Below, piece by piece: positions 56,706 to 64,000 of a stretch of 64,000 nt of DNA. The stretch comes from Pseudomonas yangonensis (GTDB taxonomy: Bacteria; Pseudomonadota; Gammaproteobacteria; Pseudomonadales; Pseudomonadaceae), in contig NZ_BLJU01000002.1 in assembly GCF_009932725.1 (NCBI RefSeq), positions 558,001-622,000 on the forward strand, given 5' to 3'. The stretch's first letter is position 1, and every line of letters begins with the position of its first letter. Position numbers and translations under genes: made by a program. The notes beneath the pieces were generated by a model. It had not been told where the DNA came from, did no database searches, and saw only the letters and a program-made list of their open reading frames with translations.

Positions 56706-59330
56706 ATGAAAAGCGCAGAAATCCGTGAAGCCTTCCTGAGCTTCTTCGAAGAAAAAGGGCACACCCGTGTCGCTTCCAGCTCGCTGATCCCGGCGAACGA
56801 CCCGACCCTGCTGTTCACCAACGCGGGCATGAACCAGTTCAAGGACTGCTTCCTGGGCCTGGAAAAGCGCGCCTACACCCGCGCCACCACCAGCCAGAAG
56901 TGCGTGCGTGCCGGCGGCAAGCACAACGACCTGGAAAACGTCGGTTACACCGCGCGTCACCATACCTTCTTCGAGATGCTGGGCAACTTCAGCTTCGGCG
57001 ACTACTTCAAACGCGATGCCATTCATTACGCCTGGGAATTTCTGACCTCCGACAAGTGGCTGAACCTGCCCAAGGAAAAGCTCTGGGTCACCGTCTACGC
57101 CACCGATGACGAGGCCTTTGATATCTGGACCAAGGAAGTCGGCATCCCCACCGAGCGCATGATCCGCATCGGTGACAACAAGGGCGCGCCCTATGCGTCC
57201 GACAACTTCTGGGCGATGGGCGATACCGGCCCGTGCGGCCCCTGCACCGAGATCTTCTTCGATCACGGCGAGCACATCTGGGGCGGCCCACCCGGCAGCC
57301 CGGAGGAAGATGGCGACCGCTACATCGAGATCTGGAACAACGTCTTCATGCAGTTCAACCGCACCGCGGACGGCGTGCTGCACCCGCTGCCGGCGCCGAG
57401 TGTGGACACCGGCATGGGCCTGGAGCGCATCAGCGCGGTGTTGCAGCACGTCAACTCGAACTACGAGATCGACCTGTTCCAGAACCTGCTGGCCGCCTCG
57501 GCCAAGGCCATCGGCTGCACCAACGAGGGCCAGGCTTCGCTGAAAGTGGTGGCGGACCACATCCGCTCCTGCAGCTTCCTGATCGCCGACGGCGTGACCC
57601 CGTCCAACGAAGGTCGCGGCTACGTGCTGCGCCGCATCGTGCGTCGCGCCTGCCGTCACGGCAACAAGCTGGGCGCCAAGGGCAGCTTCTTCTATCAGAT
57701 CGTCGCTGCGCTGGTTGCCGAGATGGGCGATGCCTTCCCCGAGCTCAAGCAGCAGCAGGCGCACATCGAGCGCGTGCTGAAGACCGAGGAAGAGCAGTTC
57801 GCCAAGACCCTGGAGCAGGGCCTGAAGATTCTCGAGCAGGATCTGGCCAGCCTGCAGGGCTCGGTCATTCCTGGCGATGTGGTGTTCAAGCTGTACGACA
57901 CCTACGGCTTCCCGGTCGACCTGACCGCCGATATCGCCCGCGAGCGCGAACTGTCGGTAGACGAAGAAGGCTTCGAGCGTGAGATGGAGGCGCAGCGTGA
58001 GCGCGCCCGTTCCGCCAGCGCCTTCGGCATGGATTACAACGCCCTGGTGAAGGTCGACGCCGACACCCGCTTCCTCGGCTACGAGGGCACCAGCGGCAGC
58101 GGCAAGATCATCGCCCTGTTCAAGGCCGGTGCCGCGGTCGACAGCCTCGCTGAAGGCGAAGAGGGCGTGGTGGTGCTGGATCAGACCCCGTTCTACGCCG
58201 AGTCCGGTGGCCAGATCGGCGACTGCGGCTATCTGGAAGGTGCAGGCGTGCGTTTCGACGTGCGAGACACCACCAAGGCTGGCGGCGCCTTCCTGCACCA
58301 CGGCGTGGTCACCAAGGGCGGCCTCTCCGTCGGTACCAGCGTCAAGGCCGAGGTTGAGGCCGAGGTGCGCCAGGCCACTGCGCTGAACCACTCGGCGACC
58401 CACCTGCTGCACGAAGCCCTGCGTATGGTGCTTGGCGACCATGTGCAGCAGAAGGGCTCGCTGGTCAACAGTCAGCGCCTGCGTTTCGACTTCAGCCACT
58501 TCGAGGCGATCAAACCCGAGCAACTCAAGCAGCTCGAGGACATCGTCAATCGCGTGGTGCGCGAGAACACGCCGGTAGAGACTGAAATCACCGACATCGA
58601 GACCGCCAAGGCCAAGGGCGCGACCGCGCTGTTCGGCGAGAAGTACGGCGATCAGGTGCGCGTCCTGAGCATGGGCGGTGACTTCTCCGTCGAGCTGTGC
58701 GGCGGTACACACGTGGCCCGCACGGGCGACATCGGTCTGTTCAAGATTGTCAGCGAAGGTGGTGTGGCGGCCGGCGTGCGTCGTATCGAGGCGGTCACCG
58801 GTGCAGCCGCGCTGGCGTACCTCAATGGCGCAGAAGAGCAGCTCAAGGAAGCCGCTTCCCTGGTCAAAGGCAGCCGCGACAACGTACTCGACAAACTGTC
58901 GGCGCTGATCGAGCGTAACCGCCAGCTGGAAAAGGAGCTGGAGCAGCTCAAGGCCAAGGCCGCCAGCGCTGCGGGCAACGACCTGGCCGGCTCGGCTGTG
59001 GACGTCAAGGGCATCAAGGTGCTGGCGTCGCGTATCGATGGCCTGGACGGCAAGGCGCTGCTGGCGCTGGTTGACCAGCTCAAGAACAAGCTGGGCAGTG
59101 CGGTGATTCTGCTCGGCGGCGTGTTCGAGGACAAGGTGGTGCTGGTCGCTGGTGTCACCCAGGATCTGACCGCCAAGCTCAAGGCCGGTGACCTGATGCG
59201 TCAGGCCGCTGCGACCGTGGGCGGCAAGGGCGGCGGTCGCCCCGACATGGCCCAGGGCGGCGGCGTCGATGCCGGCAAACTGGATGAAGCCCTGGCCCTG
59301 GCCGCGACCCTGGTCGAGCAGGCTTCGTAA
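56706..59330 (+). CDS. alaS: Alanyl-tRNA synthetase
   Basis: Charges tRNA-Ala and edits mischarged Ser and Gly. The protein has 874 residues, the expected length. The class II catalytic domain starts [19 protein letters not shown], with [11 protein letters not shown] and the [15 protein letters not shown] region. The editing domain has [11 protein letters not shown] (HxxxH) and [13 protein letters not shown] (CxxxH). The C-terminal oligomerisation domain ends in [12 protein letters not shown]. The ATG at 56706 is chosen over upstream in-frame starts because of this conserved N-terminus. Confidence 0.97.
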   Translation: MKSAEIREAFLSFFEEKGHTRVASSSLIPANDPTLLFTNAGMNQFKDCFLGLEKRAYTRATTSQKCVRAGGKHNDLENVGYTARHHTFFEMLGNFSFGDYFKRDAIHYAWEFLTSDKWLNLPKEKLWVTVYATDDEAFDIWTKEVGIPTERMIRIGDNKGAPYASDNFWAMGDTGPCGPCTEIFFDHGEHIWGGPPGSPEEDGDRYIEIWNNVFMQFNRTADGVLHPLPAPSVDTGMGLERISAVLQHVNSNYEIDLFQNLLAASAKAIGCTNEGQASLKVVADHIRSCSFLIADGVTPSNEGRGYVLRRIVRRACRHGNKLGAKGSFFYQIVAALVAEMGDAFPELKQQQAHIERVLKTEEEQFAKTLEQGLKILEQDLASLQGSVIPGDVVFKLYDTYGFPVDLTADIARERELSVDEEGFEREMEAQRERARSASAFGMDYNALVKVDADTRFLGYEGTSGSGKIIALFKAGAAVDSLAEGEEGVVVLDQTPFYAESGGQIGDCGYLEGAGVRFDVRDTTKAGGAFLHHGVVTKGGLSVGTSVKAEVEAEVRQATALNHSATHLLHEALRMVLGDHVQQKGSLVNSQRLRFDFSHFEAIKPEQLKQLEDIVNRVVRENTPVETEITDIETAKAKGATALFGEKYGDQVRVLSMGGDFSVELCGGTHVARTGDIGLFKIVSEGGVAAGVRRIEAVTGAAALAYLNGAEEQLKEAASLVKGSRDNVLDKLSALIERNRQLEKELEQLKAKAASAAGNDLAGSAVDVKGIKVLASRIDGLDGKALLALVDQLKNKLGSAVILLGGVFEDKVVLVAGVTQDLTAKLKAGDLMRQAAATVGGKGGGRPDMAQGGGVDAGKLDEALALAATLVEQAS

Positions 59331-59431
59331 AGAGCGTGAAAGCGGGGCCCGCAGTGCGTCCGGCGGGCCTTGGCAGTGTGACCCGATGCGGGTTTAATGG
59401 GCGCCCTTGAGGAATCAGGCGGCTTTTTGAA

Positions 59432-60670
59432 ATGGCTTTGATCGTACAGAAGTTTGGGGGCACCTCAGTCGGCACCGTCGAGCGTATCCAGCAGGTGGCC
59501 GAGAAGGTTAAGAAGTTCCGCGAGAAAGGCGACGACATCGTCGTCGTGGTGTCCGCCATGAGTGGCGAAACCAACCGCCTGATCGATCTGGCCAAACAGA
59601 TCACCGACGGCGAGCCGGTACCGCGCGAACTGGATGTAATGGTGTCCACCGGTGAGCAGGTGACCATCGCGCTGTTGGCCATGGCACTGATCAAGCGCGG
59701 TGTGCCAGCGGTGTCCTACACCGGCAACCAGGTGCGCATCCTCACTGACAGCGCCTACAACAAGGCGCGCATTCTGCAGATCGATGACCAGAAGATTCGC
59801 GCCGACCTCAAGGCCGGTCGTGTTGTCGTCGTCGCCGGTTTCCAGGGCGTCGATGAACACGGCAGCATCACCACCCTCGGCCGTGGCGGTTCCGATACCA
59901 CCGGCGTGGCTCTGGCTGCGGCGCTGAAAGCCGACGAGTGCCAGATCTACACCGACGTCGATGGCGTCTACACCACCGATCCACGCGTGGTGCCCAAGGC
60001 GCAGCGCTTGGAGAAGATCACCTTCGAAGAGATGCTGGAAATGGCCAGCCTCGGTTCCAAGGTGCTGCAGATTCGCTCGGTGGAGTTCGCCGGCAAGTAC
60101 AACGTCCCGCTGCGCGTCCTGCACAGCTTCCAGGAGGGGCCGGGCACCCTCATTACCCTTGATGAAGAGGAATCCATGGAACAGCCGATCATTTCCGGCA
60201 TCGCTTTCAATCGCGACGAAGCCAAGCTGACCATCCGTGGGGTACCGGATATCCCCGGCATTGCCTTCAAGATTCTCGGCCCGATCAGCGCCGCCAACAT
60301 CGAGGTGGACATGATCGTGCAGAACGTCTCGCACGATAACACCACCGATTTCACCTTCACCGTGCACCGCAACGATTACAACAACGCGCTGGGCGTGTTG
60401 CAGAAGACCGCTGACGAGCTGGGCGCCCGTGAAGTGGTGGGCGATACCAACATCGCCAAGGTTTCGATCGTTGGTGTCGGTATGCGTTCCCATGCTGGTG
60501 TTGCCAGCCGCATGTTCGAAGCGCTGGCCAAGGAGACCATCAATATCCAGATGATCTCCACCTCCGAGATCAAGGTGTCCGTAGTGATCGAGGAGAAGTA
60601 TCTGGAACTGGCGGTGCGTGCTCTGCATACTGCCTTCGAGCTGGACGCTCCGGCCCGACAGGGTGAGTGA
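59432..60670 (+). CDS. lysC: Aspartate kinase
   Basis: First enzyme of the aspartate family pathway (lysine, threonine, methionine, diaminopimelate). The protein has 412 residues. The kinase domain begins ALIVQKFGGTSVGTVERIQ. Two C-terminal ACT domains (about 265-340 and 345-405) include SIVGVGMRSHAGVASRMFEAL, the allosteric site for lysine and threonine. The alpha/beta type arrangement lets a small subunit start from an internal GTG/ATG in some species; an ATG at 60178 with GAAGAGGAA upstream is a candidate. rsmA follows, as in P. aeruginosa. Confidence 0.95.
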   Translation: MALIVQKFGGTSVGTVERIQQVAEKVKKFREKGDDIVVVVSAMSGETNRLIDLAKQITDGEPVPRELDVMVSTGEQVTIALLAMALIKRGVPAVSYTGNQVRILTDSAYNKARILQIDDQKIRADLKAGRVVVVAGFQGVDEHGSITTLGRGGSDTTGVALAAALKADECQIYTDVDGVYTTDPRVVPKAQRLEKITFEEMLEMASLGSKVLQIRSVEFAGKYNVPLRVLHSFQEGPGTLITLDEEESMEQPIISGIAFNRDEAKLTIRGVPDIPGIAFKILGPISAANIEVDMIVQNVSHDNTTDFTFTVHRNDYNNALGVLQKTADELGAREVVGDTNIAKVSIVGVGMRSHAGVASRMFEALAKETINIQMISTSEIKVSVVIEEKYLELAVRALHTAFELDAPARQGE

Positions 60671-60683
60671 TTGATCTGATCCG

Positions 60684-60718
60684 AAAGGCGCGGCTGGTTC
60701 CGCGCCTTTCGTTTTTTT
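60684..60718 (+). terminator. Intrinsic terminator after lysC
   Basis: Stem AAAGGCGCGG/CCGCGCCTTT with loop CTGGTT, followed by CGTTTTTTT. Confidence 0.88.
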
Positions 60719-60862
60719 GACCGATTCGCGGGAACTTTCTTTCTGCGCGGGCTGGTCAATACTTGGGTGGAGGCTTTCAGGCTTGTGGTAGCAGGGAGCC
60801 GGCACCATTTTCTTTTTGCAGACTGTTGTCCTGAAAAAATGTAATCCGTGAAGGAGAAAGGA

Positions 60863-61048
60863 ATGCTGATTCTGACTCGCCGGGTCGGAGAGACCCTGAT
60901 GGTCGGTGATGATGTGACTGTCACCGTGTTGGGCGTGAAAGGTAACCAGGTGCGTATTGGTGTCAATGCGCCGAAAGAGGTTGCCGTACACCGTGAGGAA
61001 ATCTACCAGCGTATTCAGAAAGAGAAGGGTGACGAACCAAGCCACTAA
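60863..61048 (+). CDS. rsmA: Carbon storage regulator RsmA (CsrA)
   Basis: Global RNA-binding regulator that blocks translation at GGA motifs and controls secretion, motility and biofilm genes. The protein has 61 residues: [20 protein letters not shown] start, [19 protein letters not shown] with the conserved Arg44-type RNA contact and a short helix. The start ATG at 60863 is preceded by AAGGAGAAAGG, itself a GGA-rich site suggesting autoregulation. A CAATACTT at about 60756 looks like a sigma-S-type -10. Its usual antagonists rsmY/Z are outside the window. Confidence 0.97.
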
Positions 61049-61109
61049 TTTTTCTACAAATTTTTGTTTGCAAACGGGGAAAACATGTTTATCATGCGCC
61101 CCGTGTTGC

Positions 61110-61200
61110 GGAGAGGTGGCCGAGTGGCCGAAGGCGCTCCCCTGCTAAGGGAGTACACCTCAAAAGGGTGTCGGGGGTTCGAATCCCCCCTTCTCCGCCA
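61110..61200 (+). tRNA. tRNA-Ser(GCT)
   Basis: 91 bases including encoded CCA. Acceptor GGAGAGG pairs with CCTTCTCC-side, D-arm GGCCGAGTGGCCGAAGGC, anticodon loop CTGCTAA with anticodon GCT at 61144-61146, a long variable arm typical of Ser, and the T-arm GGGGGTTCGAATCCCCC. Confidence 0.97.
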
Positions 61201-61273
61201 TTATTCAGCGAGTCGGGCGTGAGCCGGGCTGGCGAATCACCAGAGGTGATCTGGTATAAAAGCACCAACAAGC

Positions 61274-61350
61274 GGACTCATAGCTCAGCTGGATAGAGTA
61301 CTCGGCTACGAACCGAGCGGTCGGAGGTTCGAATCCTCCTGAGTCCGCCA
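61274..61350 (+). tRNA. tRNA-Arg(ACG), copy 1
   Basis: 77 bases including CCA. Acceptor GGACTCA pairs with TGAGTCC, D-arm GCTCAGCTGGATAGAGT, anticodon loop CTACGAA with anticodon ACG at 61308-61310 (A34 becomes inosine), and T-arm GGAGGTTCGAATCCTCC. Confidence 0.98.
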
Positions 61351-61423
61351 TATTCAATGGCACTGCAGCGATGCAAGGTCATGTTTCAACCAGTGGTGAT
61401 CTGGTCTAAAAGCGCCAACGTGT

Positions 61424-61500
61424 GGACTCATAGCTCAGCTGGATAGAGTACTCGGCTACGAACCGAGCGGTCGGAGGTTCGAATCCTCCTGAGTCCGCCA
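61424..61500 (+). tRNA. tRNA-Arg(ACG), copy 2
   Basis: Identical 77-base copy of the previous tRNA, anticodon ACG at 61458-61460. The 40 bases upstream of both copies are also similar, including CCAG-GGTGATCTGGT, so the unit was duplicated with a period of 150 bases. Confidence 0.98.
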
Positions 61501-61505
61501 TACCC

Positions 61506-61533
61506 AAAGGGCCTGCAGCAATGCAGGCCCTTT
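61506..61533 (+). terminator. Intrinsic terminator of the tRNA cluster
   Basis: Stem AAAGGGCCTGCA/TGCAGGCCCTTT with loop GCAA, followed by TTTCTTT. It is also close to the end of the convergent DUF4124 gene and may serve both. Confidence 0.87.
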
Positions 61534-61544
61534 TTCTTTGCGCG

Positions 61545-62039
61545 TCATTTCTTCACACAGCCGGCTTCGTCGAAGCTGACCTGGCGGCTGTTGCCGCCTT
61601 TGCGCTTTTCACGATAGTGGTAGCGCTCCTGGCCATTGCTGGCCGTCACTCTGTCCGGCTTGCCCAGGCTGCTTTCCACGTCGGCGCGGCTCATGCCGCG
61701 GCGGATTTCCTTGCGGATGATCGCCTGGCGCCTCTCGCTACTGCTCAGTAGATTGCCGCAGCCATCATCCTGCTGACCGACAATCACCAGTTCGCCGGAG
61801 CTCGCGCTCGCACGTGCCTGACGCCTGTCGGGGTCGGCCAATGGGATGGGTTTGCCGCTGCTGGGCGTATGGTTGCGTGCATCCTGCAGATGCTGTTCCT
61901 GATCGGTGCTGCAGCCGTGCCGGGTGAAGGTGACATGGCCGTCAGCATCCACGCAGCGGAACACGCTGGCGGCCGAGCTGTCTTCAATAGGGGAGAGAAG
62001 CGCAGCGGCCAATAGCGCTGCCAGGTGTCTTCCTTGCAT
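61545..62039 (-). CDS. DUF4124-containing exported protein
   Basis: Protein of 164 residues. A signal peptide (about 1-24, MQGRHLAALLAAALLSPIEDSSA) leads into a DUF4124 domain (about 25-55, SVFRCVDADGHVTFTRHGC). A C-terminal region (about 110-162, IRRGMSRADVESSLGKPDRVT) resembles the SmpA/BamE-like fold seen in several exported proteins. Function is unknown. ATGGAGGAC lies 6 bases before the ATG at 62039. Confidence 0.85.
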   Translation of the reverse strand: MQGRHLAALLAAALLSPIEDSSAASVFRCVDADGHVTFTRHGCSTDQEQHLQDARNHTPSSGKPIPLADPDRRQARASASSGELVIVGQQDDGCGNLLSSSERRQAIIRKEIRRGMSRADVESSLGKPDRVTASNGQERYHYREKRKGGNSRQVSFDEAGCVKK

Positions 62040-62261
62040 GAATCGTCCTCCATGACGTTGCAGGTTTCAGGTTAGACCGTTTTTTCGCCCATGCCAGGGT
62101 GTCCTGGCGTTGACGGCTGGCGTCGCATAGCCAGGTTTTCATGCGGGATTGAAGTTTGCGATGCAAGCAGTTGTTCTTGCCGCGCTTTTGTCACGTACAA
62201 AGCTGTTTGGCGGTGTTATCATTCGCCGTGTCAGCCCCGCCGGGGCTTGTGGAATACCACC

Positions 62262-62321
62262 ATGGACTTACCCAGTAGTTACTCAATACTCCCCTCGAAC
62301 AATCGTGTAAGACCTGATTGA
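62262..62321 (+). CDS. Candidate leader peptide before mgtE
   Basis: A 19-codon frame reading MDLPSSYSILPSNNRVRPD whose stop (62319-62321) lies 1 base before a hairpin at 62323-62349, which itself abuts the mgtE ribosome-binding site. Such an arrangement would allow control of mgtE through translation of the peptide. Only the layout supports it; no strong ribosome-binding site and no known homologue were seen. Confidence 0.35.
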   Translation: MDLPSSYSILPSNNRVRPD

Positions 62322-62322
62322 T

Positions 62323-62349
62323 CCCCTTTGGCGTGCCCGCCAACTGGGG
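62323..62349 (+). promoter_or_regulatory. Hairpin next to the mgtE ribosome-binding site
   Basis: Stem TTGGCG/CGCCAA with loop TGCC, extended by CCCC/GGGG across a small bulge. The right arm ends 2 bases before GGAG (62352-62355), the mgtE ribosome-binding site. It could gate translation or transcription of mgtE. Confidence 0.5.
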
Positions 62350-62361
62350 GTGGAGCGCGCT

Positions 62362-63804
62362 ATGACTGAAGTAGAAGCCAAAAAGCCGCAAGAGAGCTTG
62401 CAGGATCGCCTGGCCCAGGTGATTGAACTGCTGCATCGGCACAAACTGGTCGAAGACCTGACCCATCGTCAGGAAGGCCAGCACCACGATCGGGTCGAGA
62501 GCCTGGTTCATCGGCAGAACCTAGCCGAGCTACAGCGCAAGCTCGACGACCTGCACCCCGCGGATATCGCCCACATTCTCGAAGCCCTGCCGCTCGATGA
62601 GCGTTTGACCGTCTGGCAGCTGGTCAAGGCCGAGCGCGATGGCGACATCCTGCTCGAAGTATCCGACGCAGTGCGGGAAACCCTGATCGCCGACATGGAC
62701 GATCACGAGATTCTCGCTGCGGCCAAGGACCTGGACGCCGACGAACTCGCCGACCTGGCACCTGAGCTGCCGCGTGACGTTGTGCACGAGCTGATGGAGT
62801 CGCTCGACGCCCAGCAGCGTGAGCGTGTGCGTTCGGCTCTGTCCTACGAGGAAGATCAGGTCGGTGCGCTGATGGACTTCGAGATGGTCACCATCCGTGA
62901 GGACGTCAGCCTGGAAGTGGTGCTGCGTTATCTGCGCCGTCTCAAGGAGTTGCCGGGGCATACCGACAAGCTGTTCGTGGTCGATTACGACGGCGTGCTC
63001 AAGGGCGTGCTGCCGATCAAGCGCTTGCTGGTCAATGATCCGGAGAAGCAGGTCGGCGAAGTCATGGCCGACGATCCGGTGAGCTTCCATCCCGATGAGG
63101 ACGGCTACGATGCCGCCCAGGCGTTCGAGCGTTACGACCTTATCTCCGCGCCGGTGGTGGACAAGAACGGCAAGCTGATCGGCCGTCTGACCATCGACGA
63201 GATGGTCGACCTGATCCGTGAGGAAAGCGAAAGCGAAGTGCTGAACATGGCCGGTCTGCGCGAGGAGGAAGATATCTTCGCCTCGGTGTGGAAGTCGGTA
63301 CGCAACCGCTGGGCCTGGCTGGCGATCAACCTGGTGACTGCCTTCCTCGCCTCGCGGGTAATCGGCCTGTTCGAAGACTCGATCGAGAAACTGGTCGCGT
63401 TGGCGGCGCTGATGCCCATCGTTGCGGGGATCGGTGGTAACTCCGGCAACCAGACGATCACCATGATCGTACGCGCCATGGCCTTGGATCAGGTCAGCAC
63501 CGGTAATACCAAGCGCCTGCTGCGCAAGGAGCTCGGGGTTTCCCTGATCAACGGCATTCTCTGGGGCGGGGTGATCGGTGCCATTGCCTATGCGCTATAC
63601 GGCAGCTGGTCGCTGGGCGTGGTGATGACTGCGGCGATGACCCTCAATCTGTTGCTGGCGGCGCTGATGGGAGTGCTGATCCCCATGACCCTGGCACGCC
63701 TGGGACGTGATCCGGCCATGGGGGCAAGCGTGATGATCACCGCAATGACCGATAGCGGTGGCTTCTTCATCTTCCTGGGGCTGGCTTCGATCTTCCTCCT
63801 TTAG
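62362..63804 (+). CDS. mgtE: Magnesium channel MgtE
   Basis: Mg2+ channel of the inner membrane, gated by its cytoplasmic domain. The protein has 480 residues. An N-domain of helical repeats (about 40-165, LHPADIAHILEALPLDERL), two CBS domains (about 175-300) and five transmembrane helices (about 320-478) are in the standard order. NSGNQTITMIVRAMALDQV contains the conserved pore residues. In P. aeruginosa MgtE also affects type III secretion gene expression through the Rsm pathway; rsmA is 1.3 kb away. The ATG at 62362 follows GGAG. Confidence 0.95.
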   Translation: MTEVEAKKPQESLQDRLAQVIELLHRHKLVEDLTHRQEGQHHDRVESLVHRQNLAELQRKLDDLHPADIAHILEALPLDERLTVWQLVKAERDGDILLEVSDAVRETLIADMDDHEILAAAKDLDADELADLAPELPRDVVHELMESLDAQQRERVRSALSYEEDQVGALMDFEMVTIREDVSLEVVLRYLRRLKELPGHTDKLFVVDYDGVLKGVLPIKRLLVNDPEKQVGEVMADDPVSFHPDEDGYDAAQAFERYDLISAPVVDKNGKLIGRLTIDEMVDLIREESESEVLNMAGLREEEDIFASVWKSVRNRWAWLAINLVTAFLASRVIGLFEDSIEKLVALAALMPIVAGIGGNSGNQTITMIVRAMALDQVSTGNTKRLLRKELGVSLINGILWGGVIGAIAYALYGSWSLGVVMTAAMTLNLLLAALMGVLIPMTLARLGRDPAMGASVMITAMTDSGGFFIFLGLASIFLL

Positions 63805-63805
63805 A

Positions 63806-64000
63806 TCACTCCATCAACTGCACCAGTCGCCAGGTATCGAGAAAGGCCGTGACCCGCGTGATTCGGCCATTCTCCAGCTGCATATGCCAGGAGTAGCTGT
63901 TCTCGTAGCGGCTGCCGTCCTTGGCGGTCGCCTGGCCATCCCAATGCACGACCACGTGAGGCCCCTGCGCCACGATCTGGCGGACTGTGGGCACGATGGG
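63806..64000 (-). CDS. SnoaL/NTF2-like protein, 5' end beyond window
   Basis: C-terminal part of a small alpha-plus-beta barrel protein of the SnoaL or NTF2-like superfamily. Only 64 residues are visible; the open frame runs off the right edge. VVVHWDGQATAKDGSRYENSY and the C-terminal ITRVTAFLDTWRL are typical of the sheet. No enzyme activity can be assigned. Its stop converges with mgtE with only 1 base between the genes. Confidence 0.75.
   Translation of the reverse strand, partial: PIVPTVRQIVAQGPHVVVHWDGQATAKDGSRYENSYSWHMQLENGRITRVTAFLDTWRLVQLME

Noticed and set aside
56649-58712. 687-codon minus-strand frame opposite alaS
   Set aside because: Antisense shadow of the essential alaS coding sequence; no ribosome-binding site and no recognisable domain.
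60756-60764. Sigma-S-type promoter for rsmA as a separate feature
   Set aside because: CAATACTT is suggestive but has no convincing partner element; mentioned only under rsmA.

Overview
The window is chromosomal DNA of a Pseudomonas, most likely a member of the P. mendocina/P. oleovorans/P. alcaligenes side of the genus. This rests on high GC content, on gene blocks that match P. aeruginosa order (pabC-mltG-tmk-holB-pilZ-tatD-rgsA; aotJQMP-argR-aruCFGDB-x-aruE-x-alaS-lysC-rsmA-tRNAs-mgtE; xcpPQ divergent from xcpR-Z), and on several families of Pseudomonas-type palindromic repeats. No prophage, integron, CRISPR array or transposase gene was seen. Species assignment is inference.

Layout. 1-4600: end of pabC, then mltG, tmk, holB, pilZ and a TatD-type hydrolase (folate, murein, dTTP, replication and pilus functions). 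4600-6740: a repeat, the RgsA small RNA on the minus strand, a class V aminotransferase and a TetR regulator. 6840-10800: two radical SAM proteins, a lipoprotein, DUF1285 and a GNAT acetyltransferase. 10800-16170: a divergent pair (S8 protease with an altered Asp motif; multi-spanning acyltransferase-like protein), then a TonB-dependent receptor with a Zur-box-like palindrome upstream. 16610-31670: accessory metabolism and stress genes (PfpI, glutaredoxin-MauE fusion, DUF2238, two SDRs, Nudix, KGG protein, HSL-type esterase with LysR, YcaC-like hydrolase, AraC regulator, PerM/AI-2E transporter, methyltransferase, GFA protein, amidase). 31940-42560: a complete type II secretion system, gspCD divergent from gspEFGHIJKLM. 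43000-55300: arginine uptake (aot), ArgR and the arginine succinyltransferase (AST) pathway, with ArgR-type TGTCGC sites before both transcription units. 55430-63800: threonine aldolase, alaS, lysC, rsmA, tRNA-Ser(GCT), two tRNA-Arg(ACG), a DUF4124 protein and mgtE. The last bases hold a truncated SnoaL/NTF2-like gene.

How the genes work together. The aot genes import arginine and ornithine. ArgR senses arginine, and AruC, AruF/G, AstD, AstB and AstE turn it into glutamate and succinate. The T2SS genes build the inner-membrane platform, pseudopilus and outer-membrane secretin for export of folded exoproteins; the prepilin peptidase and GspN/S-type accessories are not in the window. RsmA and RgsA are both parts of the Gac/Rsm/RpoS post-transcriptional network.

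The most interesting observation is in the T2SS operon. Three pseudopilin genes (gspG, gspH, gspJ) each carry an intergenic-type repeat inside the coding sequence of the cleavable prepilin leader, always in frame and always upstream of the Gly/Phe cleavage site. In gspG the insert is a MITE-like element with terminal inverted repeats flanked by TA. Removing exactly 174 nt restores a short leader reading MNRRQAG. A second copy of this element lies in the alaS 5' untranslated region. Also notable are a leader-peptide plus hairpin arrangement before mgtE and the Zur-like site before the TonB receptor.
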